The notes under the pieces were generated by a model. The model had not been told where the DNA came from. It searched no databases and saw nothing but the letters and a program-made list of their open reading frames with translations. A stretch of 43,125 nucleotides of DNA, taken from assembly GCA_903912365.1 (NCBI GenBank), contig CAIWGV010000016.1, positions 1-43,125 on the forward strand, in the 5' to 3' direction. Below, one piece after another: positions 24,740 through 33,970 of the stretch (position 1 is its first letter; each line of letters starts with the position of its first letter). Origin of the DNA: an uncultured Alphaproteobacteria bacterium (lineage in GTDB: Bacteria > Pseudomonadota > Alphaproteobacteria > UBA7879 > UBA5542). A program made the position numbers and the translations under genes.

Positions 24740-26146
24740 ATGAAGAAGAATATTATATCAAAGGAAATAAAATCTCAGGGACTTTTTAGGGCTTATGAGG
24801 TTACGATCTCCAGTGACTATATAGACGAAATTTTTGAGAAAGCCTTGAGTATGAAGGCGGCAAACACATCTATTCCTGGTTTTCGTCCCGGCAAAGTAAG
24901 TCCAGAAATTGTTCGGCAACGCTATGGCAAAGAGATTTTGAGCGAAGTTTTGGATGAAGCCTTGGACAGAGCTACCCAAAGCCTGATTTCGGAACATAAA
25001 CTAAAGCCTTCTTTGCAGCCCCATTTCCATCCAACATCCGCTTATGAAAAGGGCAAAGATTTTACATACACTCTCCACCTGGAAGTTCTGCCCGAAGTTG
25101 ACTCTTTGGACTTTGCCTCCGTTAGCCTTCCTTTTTACAAGATTAAGGCGGATCCTGAGAAAGTACAGTTTTTCAATCAGTTGAGAGCTCGGTCTGCCGG
25201 GAAAACAGCCGCTGTTTCTGAAAAGAGAAAGACAAAGACCGGTGACTTTGTTCTCATCGATTTTAAAGGATTCGTAGAGGGTAAGCCTCTAAAAGGGGGA
25301 GAAGCTCAGGACTTTGAGCTGGAGCTGGGGGGTGGTCAGTTTATCCCAGGATTTGAAGAAGGACTCATCGGCTTTTCTGCGGGCGACGAAACGCGCATCA
25401 AGGTTAGCTTTCCAGAAGGATATCAGGAGAAGAGTTTGTCTGGAAAGCCCGCGGAGTTTGAGGTTCGGGTGAAAGAAATTCGAGAGATGATTCCGGCGGA
25501 GATCAACGACGAATTGGCTAAAAAGCATGGCTACGAGAATGTGGCAGAAATGACAAAAGCCAACGAAACCTACCTTTTGGAAGCCCATGAGAAAATGATC
25601 AAAGATCAAGCGAAGCAGGATGTCCTAGATAAACTTGCTGAACTATATGATTTTACACTTCCCCGGAGCATGGTGAATCTAGAATTCCGGAACATATGCC
25701 ATCAATTGGAAATGGAAGTAGCTCCAGAAAAGCGTAAAGAATACAGAGAAAAGAACCTTGGGGCTTGGGAGAAGGAATACTTCTCAATCGCAGGGCGTCG
25801 GGTTCTCTTGGGGCTCGTGTTGGCCGAGTTGGCAAAAGAGCATAAAGTTTCTGTGTTGGATAAAGAAATCCATGCGGCAATTCTCCAGGAGGCGCAAGAG
25901 AATCCGGGTCAAGAAGCTCAAGTTTTCAAGCACTATAAGGATCATGCACAGGCCGTTGAGCATCTCAGGGCCAATATCCTCGAAGCCAAGGTCATCGACT
26001 TTATCCTAAAAAATGTTAAACTTGTAGAGAAAGAGGTTAGTGAAGAGGAACTTGCTAAAATCCAGAAGGATCGCATAGCAGTTTTGGAATCTAGCCAAAG
26101 AACCTATAAAGTAGAAAAAGAGGAGGACTTATGTCAGATGTCTTGA
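24740..26146 (+). CDS. tig: Trigger factor
   Basis: This is a ribosome-associated chaperone with peptidyl-prolyl isomerase activity that receives nascent chains. The N-terminal ribosome-binding domain includes the signature [17 protein letters not shown] near residues 48-65. An FKBP-type domain follows at ~165-250 ([36 protein letters not shown]). The helical C-terminal arms run to residue 468. I choose the ATG at 24740 because AAGGA ends seven bases before it; in-frame ATGs at 24704 and 24737 are less well placed. The end overlaps clpP by 16 bases, in the standard tig-clpP order. Confidence 0.94.
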   Translation: MKKNIISKEIKSQGLFRAYEVTISSDYIDEIFEKALSMKAANTSIPGFRPGKVSPEIVRQRYGKEILSEVLDEALDRATQSLISEHKLKPSLQPHFHPTSAYEKGKDFTYTLHLEVLPEVDSLDFASVSLPFYKIKADPEKVQFFNQLRARSAGKTAAVSEKRKTKTGDFVLIDFKGFVEGKPLKGGEAQDFELELGGGQFIPGFEEGLIGFSAGDETRIKVSFPEGYQEKSLSGKPAEFEVRVKEIREMIPAEINDELAKKHGYENVAEMTKANETYLLEAHEKMIKDQAKQDVLDKLAELYDFTLPRSMVNLEFRNICHQLEMEVAPEKRKEYREKNLGAWEKEYFSIAGRRVLLGLVLAELAKEHKVSVLDKEIHAAILQEAQENPGQEAQVFKHYKDHAQAVEHLRANILEAKVIDFILKNVKLVEKEVSEEELAKIQKDRIAVLESSQRTYKVEKEEDLCQMS

Positions 26147-26781
26147 ATACCTATATGAATACGCTAGTTCCGTACGTTGTTGAGCAAACAGCCCGAGGCG
26201 AGCGGTCTTACGATATTTACTCTAGGCTTTTGAAGGAACGTATTATTTTCCTAGTGGGGGAAGTGAACGATTATACGGCGAGCTTGATTTGTGCGCAGCT
26301 TTTGTTTTTGGAAGCTGAAAATCCTAAGAAGGATATTTCTTTTTACATTAACTCTCCTGGTGGCGTTGTAACGGCGGGACTCGCCATCCTTGATACCATG
26401 AACTATATCAAGGCGGACGTATCAACGGTTTGTATTGGACAGGCGGCTTCCATGGGCTCTCTTCTCTTAACGGCAGGGGCTAAAGGAAAACGTTTTTGTT
26501 TGCCAAATGCACGGGTCATGATTCATCAACCTTTAGGTGGGGCACGGGGCCAAGCAACAGACATCGAGATTCATGCGAAGGAAATTCTATCCCTTAGAAA
26601 GAGACTGTATGATATTTATGTCAAGTGCACAGGGCAGCCTTTTAAAGTTATTGCGGATGCTTTGGAGCGTGACCGGTTTCTCAGTGCGGAAGAGGCGAAG
26701 GAGTTTGGCTTGATCGATGAGATTGTGGCAAGCCGTCCAAAATCGCCAGAAAGTGCTGAAAAAGTGGGAGCGTCCTCCTAA
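26131..26781 (+). CDS. clpP: ATP-dependent Clp protease proteolytic subunit
   Basis: This is the serine peptidase subunit that degrades proteins delivered by ClpX or ClpA. Catalytic Ser107 lies in GQAASMGS and His132 in VMIHQP, with the aspartate further on in the conserved C-terminal half. FYINSPGG, the oxyanion loop segment, is also present. Length is 216 residues. A GAGGAGG site lies inside tig just upstream of the ATG. The expected clpX and lon genes do not follow; a J-domain gene takes their place. Confidence 0.95.
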   Translation: MSDVLNTYMNTLVPYVVEQTARGERSYDIYSRLLKERIIFLVGEVNDYTASLICAQLLFLEAENPKKDISFYINSPGGVVTAGLAILDTMNYIKADVSTVCIGQAASMGSLLLTAGAKGKRFCLPNARVMIHQPLGGARGQATDIEIHAKEILSLRKRLYDIYVKCTGQPFKVIADALERDRFLSAEEAKEFGLIDEIVASRPKSPESAEKVGASS

Positions 26782-26808
26782 GGCAGGCCAGTATTAAGAA
26801 GTTAGGGA

Positions 26809-27369
26809 ATGCGGAGCTCAAAAGAATCTAGTCCATTTAGGTATTATAGAGCTCCTGCCTCTAAGGCGGCTTTCCAGCCTTGCTGCGTAAAAGGATGTTC
26901 AGGGGAGGGTCTGCACAAGGCTCTCTCCGATCCTAAGGTCTCCACCTCTATTCAATGGATGTGTTTTGATCACGTTGTCCAACATAACAAGACTCTTGAT
27001 TACTTTAAGGGAATGGGAACGGCGGAAATAGAAAGGGAACTGGCTCTGGATAGGGTATGGGGCCTTTCCACCCGTCCGGTGGGACTCTCTAGAGGAGGGG
27101 ACTTATACAGCAAAGCCTCTTTTGCCTTTCAAAACTTTTTTTCTGAAGACCGGGAATCTGCCGTGCCGAGTATTCCAGAATCCATAAAAGATTCTTTGAA
27201 AGTTCTCGAGGTTAGGTTTCCCATCTCTTTACAGGCCCTCAAAAAGGCCTACAAAATTCAGGTCAAAAGGTATCATCCGGATCTTAATCAGGGCAGAAAA
27301 GACGCGGAAGAAACCTTAAAACGCATTAATGTGTCTTACAAAATTCTTAAAGACTTTATCGAGAAATGA
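26809..27369 (+). CDS. C-terminal J-domain protein with cysteine-rich N-terminus
   Basis: This 186-residue protein carries a J-domain at its C-terminus (~125-186) with the HPD motif in YHPDLN, which stimulates DnaK-type chaperones. The N-terminal part has Cys pairs (CCVKGC near residue 25 and CFDH near 62), possibly a metal site, and NKTLDYFKGM, a pattern I associate with alphaproteobacterial DnaJ-like proteins of unknown client. It lacks the Gly/Phe and zinc-finger regions of true DnaJ. Its end overlaps the glycosyltransferase start by four bases. Confidence 0.85.
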   Translation: MRSSKESSPFRYYRAPASKAAFQPCCVKGCSGEGLHKALSDPKVSTSIQWMCFDHVVQHNKTLDYFKGMGTAEIERELALDRVWGLSTRPVGLSRGGDLYSKASFAFQNFFSEDRESAVPSIPESIKDSLKVLEVRFPISLQALKKAYKIQVKRYHPDLNQGRKDAEETLKRINVSYKILKDFIEK

Positions 27370-28781
27370 CCCTCAGGCCGTCACTTTATGTGCTGCTAGC
27401 GATTCTTTTAAGTATCAGTTTTTATTTGGGTCTTGGCTTCTATGGCCTTTTAAATAACAATGAGGGACTCTACGCGGAGATTGCTTGGGAAACCCTGGCA
27501 GATGGGCATCATGTCATCCCCTATCTTAATGGCGTTCCCTATATTGAAAAACCTCCCCTTTTATATTGGCTGGTCGCCCTGAGCTTTAAAATCTTTGGAA
27601 AATCAGTGTTTGCGGCCCGTTTTGTACCCGCTACATTTGGGATGTTGGTGTGTTTGAGCTTGCTTTGGTTTGGACAGGCGTTAAAAAGGCCTCTCTGGGG
27701 ATTCCTGAGTGCCATAATTCTTTCAAGCTTCCTTGGATTTGTTATTTTTTCTCGAATGGTCTTTTTTGATGGGGTCCTAACAGCCTTTTTGACCTGGGCC
27801 CTCTTGAGCTTTTATAAATTTTATAAAGAGGGCCAAAAAGGGTTCGTTCGAATTTTCTTTGTGTGCTCTGCGCTGGCCGCCCTTGCCAAGGGACTGGTGG
27901 CCCTTATCCTCCTAGGACTTGTGGTTCTTATATTTTTAGGAGTCCAACGTAACTTAAAGTTTATTGGCAAGATTTTGGATCCCCTAGGGATTGCTCTTTT
28001 CTTGGTCATCTTTACACCCTGGCATGTGATGGCCTCTCTTCAAGAGGCTGATTTTGCGTGGTTTTATTTCATCAATGAGCATGTCTTGAGGTTTCTCTCC
28101 AAACGGGAGCCCCACGACTATTATGGGGGACCTATTTATTATTATCTTCCTCGGTTGGCGGGATACATGATCCCTTGGACATTGCTTCTTCCTTTTTTTC
28201 TGCGAAAGGCTTATTACAAAAAAGAGAACCCGCTCCAGGCTTTTTTGTTGGTGTGGTTTTTGGTTTTTCTCTTTTTCTTCTCTCTATCTCAGGCGAAGGC
28301 AAATTATTATATGATGACGGGTCTGCCTCCTCTTGCCCTAGGGATCGCTTCTTTTCTGGAAAACTACCCTTACAGAGGGAGAATTTTGGCCGTGGCAACG
28401 GGCCTATCCATAGCCCTGACTGTGGGGGGTATTTGGTATGTGCATGAGAAGGGCAGTTCTTTTTCCATGGAAAAGGGCTCTGCTTTTTTAACAGATGACA
28501 CAAGGCCCGTTTATCTTTACAAAAGATTCGAGGAGCTCTCTTCTTTGCCGTTCTATCTGGGTCATAATGTTCCCCTTGTGAGCAGCGAAAGCCAAGATCT
28601 TTTATATGGACAAAAGAGCCGTCCTGATTCCCCCATTTTTGTGACAAAAGAACACATAAAACCCCATGGATTTATGGTGGTGCATAGAAGGGATTTGTCA
28701 GAATTTTCTAATACATTTGCGGGACGCTATAAACCCATATATGATGAAAAAACCTACACAATTTTTGAGGATATAGAGTGA
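27366..28781 (+). CDS. GT39/ArnT-like membrane glycosyltransferase
   Basis: This is an integral membrane transferase that uses lipid-linked sugars, related to ArnT (aminoarabinose transfer to lipid A) and mannosyltransferases. The first extracytoplasmic loop has the family pattern NNEGLYAEIAWETLADG and VPYIEKPPLLYWL, whose acidic residues are catalytic in ArnT. About 10-11 membrane segments occupy residues 5-370, followed by a soluble C-terminal domain. At 471 residues it is shorter than E. coli ArnT. The acceptor is unknown; lipid A or a surface glycan is possible. It overlaps both neighbours by four bases. Confidence 0.82.
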   Translation: MTLRPSLYVLLAILLSISFYLGLGFYGLLNNNEGLYAEIAWETLADGHHVIPYLNGVPYIEKPPLLYWLVALSFKIFGKSVFAARFVPATFGMLVCLSLLWFGQALKRPLWGFLSAIILSSFLGFVIFSRMVFFDGVLTAFLTWALLSFYKFYKEGQKGFVRIFFVCSALAALAKGLVALILLGLVVLIFLGVQRNLKFIGKILDPLGIALFLVIFTPWHVMASLQEADFAWFYFINEHVLRFLSKREPHDYYGGPIYYYLPRLAGYMIPWTLLLPFFLRKAYYKKENPLQAFLLVWFLVFLFFFSLSQAKANYYMMTGLPPLALGIASFLENYPYRGRILAVATGLSIALTVGGIWYVHEKGSSFSMEKGSAFLTDDTRPVYLYKRFEELSSLPFYLGHNVPLVSSESQDLLYGQKSRPDSPIFVTKEHIKPHGFMVVHRRDLSEFSNTFAGRYKPIYDEKTYTIFEDIE

Positions 28782-30043
28782 TCGTTTCATTTTTAAACAC
28801 CTTTCGTATTTATTTTGATCGCCGCCTTATTATCATTTTGCTTTTTGGGTTTTCCAGTGGATTGCCCTTATTGCTTATTGGATCAACGCTCGCCTTTTGG
28901 TGCTCAAAGATAGGAGTCGATAAATCCACCATCGGGCTTTTTGCTTTGACAGGATTTCCTTATGCCTGGAAATTTTTATGGGCTCCTTTTTTGGACCGAA
29001 CGAAGGTTCCTTTTTTGGGGAAACTTCTGGGACGTCGTCGGGGGTGGTTATTGGTTACCCAGATTTGTCTGGCAGTAGCTATTTTTGCCCTAGGATGCAA
29101 TGCACCAGAAGCTAGCCTCAAGGCGACAGCCATATGCGCTATCTGTGTGGCTTTTTTCTCTGCGACCCAAGACATTTTGATAGATGCTTACCGCATTGAA
29201 TCTTTACCTGTGGCCGAATATACGGCGGGCGGTGGTGTGGAGGTGTTTGGATACCGCATGGGAATGATTGTGGCGGGAGGTGTGGCTTTGGGATTGTTTG
29301 ACCACTACAGCTGGCAGACTGTTTATACTTTTATGGCCGCTTGCATGGGGGTGGGAATTTTGACAACCCTTTTTTGTAGAGAGCCCGAAACTTCGAAGAA
29401 AGTAGTTACAAAAGCGAAAGATCTTGAGGAGGCTTTTAAAACCGGATTCCTGATGCCATTTTTGGACTTTATCAAACGCCCAGGGTGGTACTGGATCTTT
29501 GCCTTTATTATTTTGTATCGGGCTACAGACTGTCTCATTGGAAAAATGTCTACGGTGTTTTATCAGGAGCTTGGGTTTACGGGGGCAGAGGTGGGGATGG
29601 CCAGCAAGACGGTTGGTATTTGGATGGCGGTGACCGGAGGCCTTTTAGGGGGCATGATTGGCTACCGTATTGGTATTATGAAGACCCTGCTTTGGGGGCT
29701 TATCATCCACGTGGCTTCCAATGGGTTCTTCCTGCTTTTAGCAGAGCAGGGGCAGTCTACTTCTCTCTTATACACAACGGTCATCTCTCAAGAGCTTTCA
29801 GGAGGGATCATGAGCAGTGCCTTTGTGGCTTACTTGTCTAGGCTCTGTAATGCTCAGTTCTCAGCAACACAGTATGCTTTGTTTTCGGCGCTCATGTCCA
29901 ATGGGCGTGTATTTGTTCAAATGGGGTCGGGATTCTTGGCAGAGAGTTTGGGATGGCCCCTATTTTTTGTTGCTTGTAGCTTGGGATCTATCCCAGGGTT
30001 ACTCATCCTTCTCCACTTAATGAAGAAAGATCCCATAAAATAA
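28778..30043 (+). CDS. ampG: AmpG-type muropeptide transporter (MFS)
   Basis: AmpG imports anhydromuropeptides released by cell-wall turnover for recycling. The protein has 421 residues and about 12 membrane helices. The AmpG signature is clear: FSSGLPLLLIGSTLAFW near the N-terminus, FAWK-like PYAWKFLWAPFLDR and RRRGWL, and ATQDILIDAYRIE in the middle. The start is GTG, overlapping the end of the glycosyltransferase gene (GTGA). The permease gene begins two bases after its stop. Its presence implies that the organism still builds and recycles peptidoglycan. Confidence 0.88.
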   Translation: MIVSFLNTFRIYFDRRLIIILLFGFSSGLPLLLIGSTLAFWCSKIGVDKSTIGLFALTGFPYAWKFLWAPFLDRTKVPFLGKLLGRRRGWLLVTQICLAVAIFALGCNAPEASLKATAICAICVAFFSATQDILIDAYRIESLPVAEYTAGGGVEVFGYRMGMIVAGGVALGLFDHYSWQTVYTFMAACMGVGILTTLFCREPETSKKVVTKAKDLEEAFKTGFLMPFLDFIKRPGWYWIFAFIILYRATDCLIGKMSTVFYQELGFTGAEVGMASKTVGIWMAVTGGLLGGMIGYRIGIMKTLLWGLIIHVASNGFFLLLAEQGQSTSLLYTTVISQELSGGIMSSAFVAYLSRLCNAQFSATQYALFSALMSNGRVFVQMGSGFLAESLGWPLFFVACSLGSIPGLLILLHLMKKDPIK

Positions 30044-30044
30044 A

Positions 30045-31358
30045 ATGAATGACCTCTCAAAAAAATTAGGATTTTGGCCCGTTTTTGCTCTCGTTACGGG
30101 AAGCCAGATTGGCTCTGCCATCTTTATTCTGCCCATCAATCTTGCCCCTTTTGGGTTTTATGGTTTGTTGGGCTGGATTATCTCTGGATGTGGGGCCATT
30201 GCCTTGGCCTTGGTTTTTGCGGAACTTTGTAGTCGATTCCCAGAGACGGGAGGACCCCATACCTATGTGGACCATATCTTTGGCAAAACGGCAGCATTTT
30301 TTACAGGTTGGACCTACTGGATGATTTCCTGGGTGAGTTCCACAATTGTGGTGATTGCCTGCGCTGGGTATTTAAGCCCTTTGATTGGCAATACATCCAA
30401 AGGCATGGATCTGGCCCTAGAGCTTTTCTTGGTGGCGGTGGTAACGGCCCTAAATTTTCTAGGCGTCAAAACCGCCTGTCGAGCAGAGTTCTACTTAACC
30501 ATTCTAAAATTTATTCCCTTGATTCTGGTCCCCATTGCGGCTTTATTTTTCTTTCAAGCGGACAATTTCCAAATAACATCGGCGGTTAAGGAAATGGGAA
30601 GTGTTTCCCTTATTTCCAAAGTGACGTTGCTCACATTGTGGGGGTTTGTGGGGCTGGAGTGTGCAACGGTTGCGGCAGGGGCCGTTGAGAATCCCTCTAA
30701 AACAATTCCCAAGGCCATTGTGATTGGGACTGTTTCCGTAGCAGTCCTCTATTGTTTGAACAGCCTTGGTATCATTGGGGTCTTGCCCCAAGAAACACTG
30801 GTGCAGTCAAAGGCTCCCTATGTGGATGTGGCAACATTCATGTTTGGGCAGGGATGGAATATGCCCTTTTGTATTATTGCTTCTGTTGTTTGTTTGGGTA
30901 CCTTGAATGCGTGGACCCTATCCAGTGCCCAAGTGGCTTTGGGGTTGGGTCAAGAAGGGTTTTTCCCCACGGTTCTTAGCCGACAGAACGGGCGGGGTGC
31001 CCCCATCTGGGCTTTGTTAATTAGTTCTGTGGGAATTTGTGTTTTGCTCATCTCTTCTTCCTCGGACTCTTTCGCAGAGCAGATTAGTGCCATTATTGAT
31101 ACGTCCGTGACCTGCTTCCTGTTTGTCTATGGTATCTGTAGCCTAGGGCACCTCAAGCTTCTGTTGCAGGGGAATGGAAGCCGCTTCGGGTGGATTTATG
31201 GCCTTGGGGCTGTGGGGTTTATAGGATGGATTCTGAGCCAAATAAGCCTAGAAAATTTCCTGTGGGCCGCCCTGTTTCCCTTGGCCGGTGTTCCCGTTTA
31301 CATAATGCAGCGGAAGATTTTTAGGAAGACCAGCGCAGAAAGTTTTCATAACCAGTAA
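30045..31358 (+). CDS. APC-family amino acid permease/antiporter
   Basis: This 437-residue transporter has about 12 helices of the LeuT-like APC superfamily. The substrate-loop motif GSQIGSAIFILP lies in helix 1, followed by FAELCSRFPETGGPHTYV and the WGFVGLECATVAAG segment of helix 6. It is closest in pattern to the AdiC/PotE/CadB antiporter group, which exchanges basic amino acids for amines, but I cannot assign a substrate. It begins just after ampG. Such permeases let intracellular bacteria import host amino acids. Confidence 0.85.
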   Translation: MNDLSKKLGFWPVFALVTGSQIGSAIFILPINLAPFGFYGLLGWIISGCGAIALALVFAELCSRFPETGGPHTYVDHIFGKTAAFFTGWTYWMISWVSSTIVVIACAGYLSPLIGNTSKGMDLALELFLVAVVTALNFLGVKTACRAEFYLTILKFIPLILVPIAALFFFQADNFQITSAVKEMGSVSLISKVTLLTLWGFVGLECATVAAGAVENPSKTIPKAIVIGTVSVAVLYCLNSLGIIGVLPQETLVQSKAPYVDVATFMFGQGWNMPFCIIASVVCLGTLNAWTLSSAQVALGLGQEGFFPTVLSRQNGRGAPIWALLISSVGICVLLISSSSDSFAEQISAIIDTSVTCFLFVYGICSLGHLKLLLQGNGSRFGWIYGLGAVGFIGWILSQISLENFLWAALFPLAGVPVYIMQRKIFRKTSAESFHNQ

Positions 31359-31422
31359 CTCCTAAAAATGATATCACTGGGGGAGTGGCTTATAGCATTG
31401 AGGATTTTAATAAAAAGTTAAT

Positions 31423-32049
31423 ATGTTTAAATATTTAATTTTTTGGGTATTTTTGTTTGGGATAATCGAAAGCGTTTGGGCAGCCGGAGGAGAGTATAAA
31501 ACTATGAACCCCATCTTTTTAAAACGCCATAGTGGCAGAAGTTATGATCCTGGGAAAAAAGTTTCTCGGGAGGATCTTAAAAAAATTCTAGAGGCCGCTC
31601 GATGGGCACCCTCCTGTTATGGGGAAGAGCCTTGGCGGTTTATTGTTTGCGAGAAAACTAAAGAGGGGTATGAGAAAGTGTTTAATACTCTGGCGCCCCC
31701 CAATCAAAAATGGGCCCAGAATGCCCCTATCTTGATTATTGTGGTGGCGTGCTCTACCTTCTCAAAAACCCAAAAGCACAATGATTGGGCCCCTTATGAT
31801 ACGGGAGCTGCGGCGGTCAGCCTGTGCTTGCAGGCGGCGGATTTGGGCCTTATGACCCATGAAATGGGAGGATTTGACCCCTCGAAAATCACCAAAGAGT
31901 TTGCACTACCCCAGGACTGTACCCCTATGGCCGTGATTGCTCTGGGGTATGAGGCAAAAGATGCTCCCGATAAAAATGCACCCCGGACTCGAAAGCCTTT
32001 AGAGGAAAACTTTTTTGAGGGGGCCTGGGGGAAGGGAATAGAATTTTAG
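31423..32049 (+). CDS. Nitroreductase-family flavoprotein with signal-peptide-like N-terminus
   Basis: This is an FMN-dependent NAD(P)H oxidoreductase fold. RHSGRSYDPGKKVS and ARWAPSCYGEEPWRF at ~35-72 bind flavin phosphate, and ALGYEAKDAPD near ~178 closes the fold. The core starts at the methionine at 31504 (MNPIFLKRHSG). A 27-residue extension is in frame upstream from 31423 and looks like a cleavable signal peptide (hydrophobic FWVFLFGIIESVWA, then Ala-Gly-Gly). GGAGGAG at 31486-31492 could serve the internal start, while the outer ATG has no good site. The protein is therefore either exported, which is unusual for the family, or the extension is untranslated. Confidence 0.82.
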   Translation: MFKYLIFWVFLFGIIESVWAAGGEYKTMNPIFLKRHSGRSYDPGKKVSREDLKKILEAARWAPSCYGEEPWRFIVCEKTKEGYEKVFNTLAPPNQKWAQNAPILIIVVACSTFSKTQKHNDWAPYDTGAAAVSLCLQAADLGLMTHEMGGFDPSKITKEFALPQDCTPMAVIALGYEAKDAPDKNAPRTRKPLEENFFEGAWGKGIEF

Positions 32050-32116
32050 AATAAATTTCTTGTCTTCCTCAAGGTGACGGTTTTTTAATTTTCTAATCTC
32101 GAGCCGGCGTTAAGTA

Positions 32117-32941
32117 TTAACCCCAAATAAATTGAGACATCACATAGGTAGGATGCCGATTTTCTTCCCGGCACTTTCTTTCGAGGGCTTCCAAAGACAA
32201 AGAGTGATGAATGCCACCTTGGATCAACACAGAATCTATCCCCATTGTATTTGCGCCTTGAATATCTGTTCCCAATCCATCCCCAATGGCCAAGACTTTG
32301 TCGAGAGAGGGATTTCCCAATTTTTCTAAGGCTGCTTCATAGATGGGAGGATAAGGCTTTCCATAATAGAAAACCGTGCCGCCTTGTTCTTCATACTGCA
32401 GGGCTATGGAGCCGGGGCAGGGCAGAGGTATTTTTTTGTGCAGAACCACCATGTCAGGATTTGCACAGAGGAGAGGGAGATCCATTTTCAGGGCCTCTTC
32501 CAGGACAAAAGAACTGGTGGGGGTGAGGGAACTCAGCAGCACATAATGGGCCTTTTCCAGATCAAAGGTGCGCTCTGCGGGAAGCCCTGCCATCAACGGA
32601 GCATGGAGGGGATCGTCCCCTAGGAAATAGTAGGGTTGGCCTTTGAGGGGGTTATCTTTTGTGTTGAGGCCGTCGATGACCGCATCTCCCGAACTGTAGA
32701 TAAAATCATATAAGTCTTTGTAAACACCCATGGTGTCTAGCATAGATTCGAGCACATTGCCCGGTCTGGGAGAATTGGTAATAAAGAGGATTTTTTTCTT
32801 GTGGGAACGAAGCTCTTCAAGGCACTCTACGACGCCTGGGAAAGCCGTATACCCGTCATGGATCACACCCCAAAGATCGATGAGGAAATACTCATATTTT
32901 GAGGCGATTTCTGAGAGCCCGTTGCAAATTTTTAAAGCCAT
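32117..32941 (-). CDS. HAD superfamily class IIA hydrolase
   Basis: This is a 274-residue phosphatase. Motif I is FLIDLWGVIHDG near residues 19-30, motif II is ITNSPRPG, and the C-terminal metal motif is AIGDGLGTDIQGANTMG. The cap between them is of the C2 (class IIA) type, as in NagD and pyridoxal phosphatases; an alphaproteobacterial subgroup of this class has the DLWGV variant. The substrate is unknown. It follows lpxC by 42 bases on the same strand. Confidence 0.87.
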   Translation of the reverse strand: MALKICNGLSEIASKYEYFLIDLWGVIHDGYTAFPGVVECLEELRSHKKKILFITNSPRPGNVLESMLDTMGVYKDLYDFIYSSGDAVIDGLNTKDNPLKGQPYYFLGDDPLHAPLMAGLPAERTFDLEKAHYVLLSSLTPTSSFVLEEALKMDLPLLCANPDMVVLHKKIPLPCPGSIALQYEEQGGTVFYYGKPYPPIYEAALEKLGNPSLDKVLAIGDGLGTDIQGANTMGIDSVLIQGGIHHSLSLEALERKCREENRHPTYVMSQFIWG

Positions 32942-32951
32942 AATGAAGGGT

Positions 32952-32980
32952 ATTGTATAACAAAAAAAGAAGACGTTAAA
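32952..32980 (-). promoter_or_regulatory. Possible internal promoter of the HAD-IIA gene
   Basis: On the minus strand TTTAAC (32975-32980) and TACAAT (32952-32957) are 17 bases apart, just downstream of the lpxC stop codon. The -10 is good and the -35 is weak. Confidence 0.35.
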
Positions 32981-32983
32981 GTC

Positions 32984-33889
32984 TTAAACCGCTGAGCGGC
33001 GCTTTTGGGCAACAGGAATCGTTTGTAAATCTTTTTCTGTCGCCAAAGTCCAGGCTGTTGGATCGGCGAAGAGGGCGCGGAGGAGGGTATTGTTTACTTT
33101 ATGTCCGGAGAGGTGCCCATGGAAGTGGCCCATGAGTGGGGCGCCGGCCAGATATAGATCCCCGATGGCATCCAACGCCTTATGACGCGCGCATTCATCT
33201 TCAAACCGTAGGCCGTCTTTGTTTAGAACTTCTCCATCTTCAAACACTACGGTGTTTTCAAGAGAGGCCCCCTGGGCCAACCCTTTGGCGCGTAAATGTT
33301 CCGCATCCTCCATGAACCCAAAAGTGCGGGCGGAGGAGAGGGCTTCTTTAAAAGCTGCATGGACATCCTTTGTCTTAAAAGTCTCAAGGGAGTCTTTTTT
33401 GCATCGAAGTCTGAAATCATAAGTCAGGGAAAATCCATGGGCGGGCTCTAAGCTGGCCCAAGCATCTCCCTGATAAACGGTTACTTTCTTAAGAATTTTT
33501 AAAAATTTGCGGGGAGTCAGAGAAGAAATGGTTCCTGCTTTTTCAATTAAGTCCACAAAGGGGGCAGAGCTTCCATCCATAATGGGGAGTTCGGGTCCAT
33601 TGACTTCCACGAGAAGATTATCTATTTTCTGAGCCGAAAGAGCGGCCATAAGATGTTCAACGGTGGCAACGGTGTGCCCTTCTTCAGAACTGAGGGTGGA
33701 GCAAAAATTTGTATCTGTCACATGACTCCAAGAGGCTGGAATCAAGGCCTTGTCGGCGGATAAGTCACTTCGTTTGAACCAGATGCCAAAGTTATCGGGG
33801 GCTGCATGAAGAGCTAAAGAGATCTCTTTCCCTGTATGAACACCGACGCCACTGCACCGTACTGTTTTCGCGATGGTTTTTTGGAACAT
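32984..33889 (-). CDS. lpxC: UDP-3-O-acyl-N-acetylglucosamine deacetylase
   Basis: LpxC is the zinc amidase that commits the cell to lipid A synthesis. His79 in TVEHLMAAL is a zinc ligand, and the other two ligands lie in HKALDAIGDLYLAG. GHFHGHLSGH carries the catalytic histidine, and ELPIMDGSS is also present. At 301 residues it is full length. It shows that the organism makes lipopolysaccharide, consistent with the mla and bam genes here. Its start is 81 bases after the DUF2608 gene, so it may have its own promoter. Confidence 0.95.
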   Translation of the reverse strand: MFQKTIAKTVRCSGVGVHTGKEISLALHAAPDNFGIWFKRSDLSADKALIPASWSHVTDTNFCSTLSSEEGHTVATVEHLMAALSAQKIDNLLVEVNGPELPIMDGSSAPFVDLIEKAGTISSLTPRKFLKILKKVTVYQGDAWASLEPAHGFSLTYDFRLRCKKDSLETFKTKDVHAAFKEALSSARTFGFMEDAEHLRAKGLAQGASLENTVVFEDGEVLNKDGLRFEDECARHKALDAIGDLYLAGAPLMGHFHGHLSGHKVNNTLLRALFADPTAWTLATEKDLQTIPVAQKRRSAV

Positions 33890-33970
33890 TACTTACTTTC
33901 CACAAATCTATATCTATATTAGAGTACCCCGGAAGGGTATAGATGGGAAATAAACATTTGTTTCACTTTG

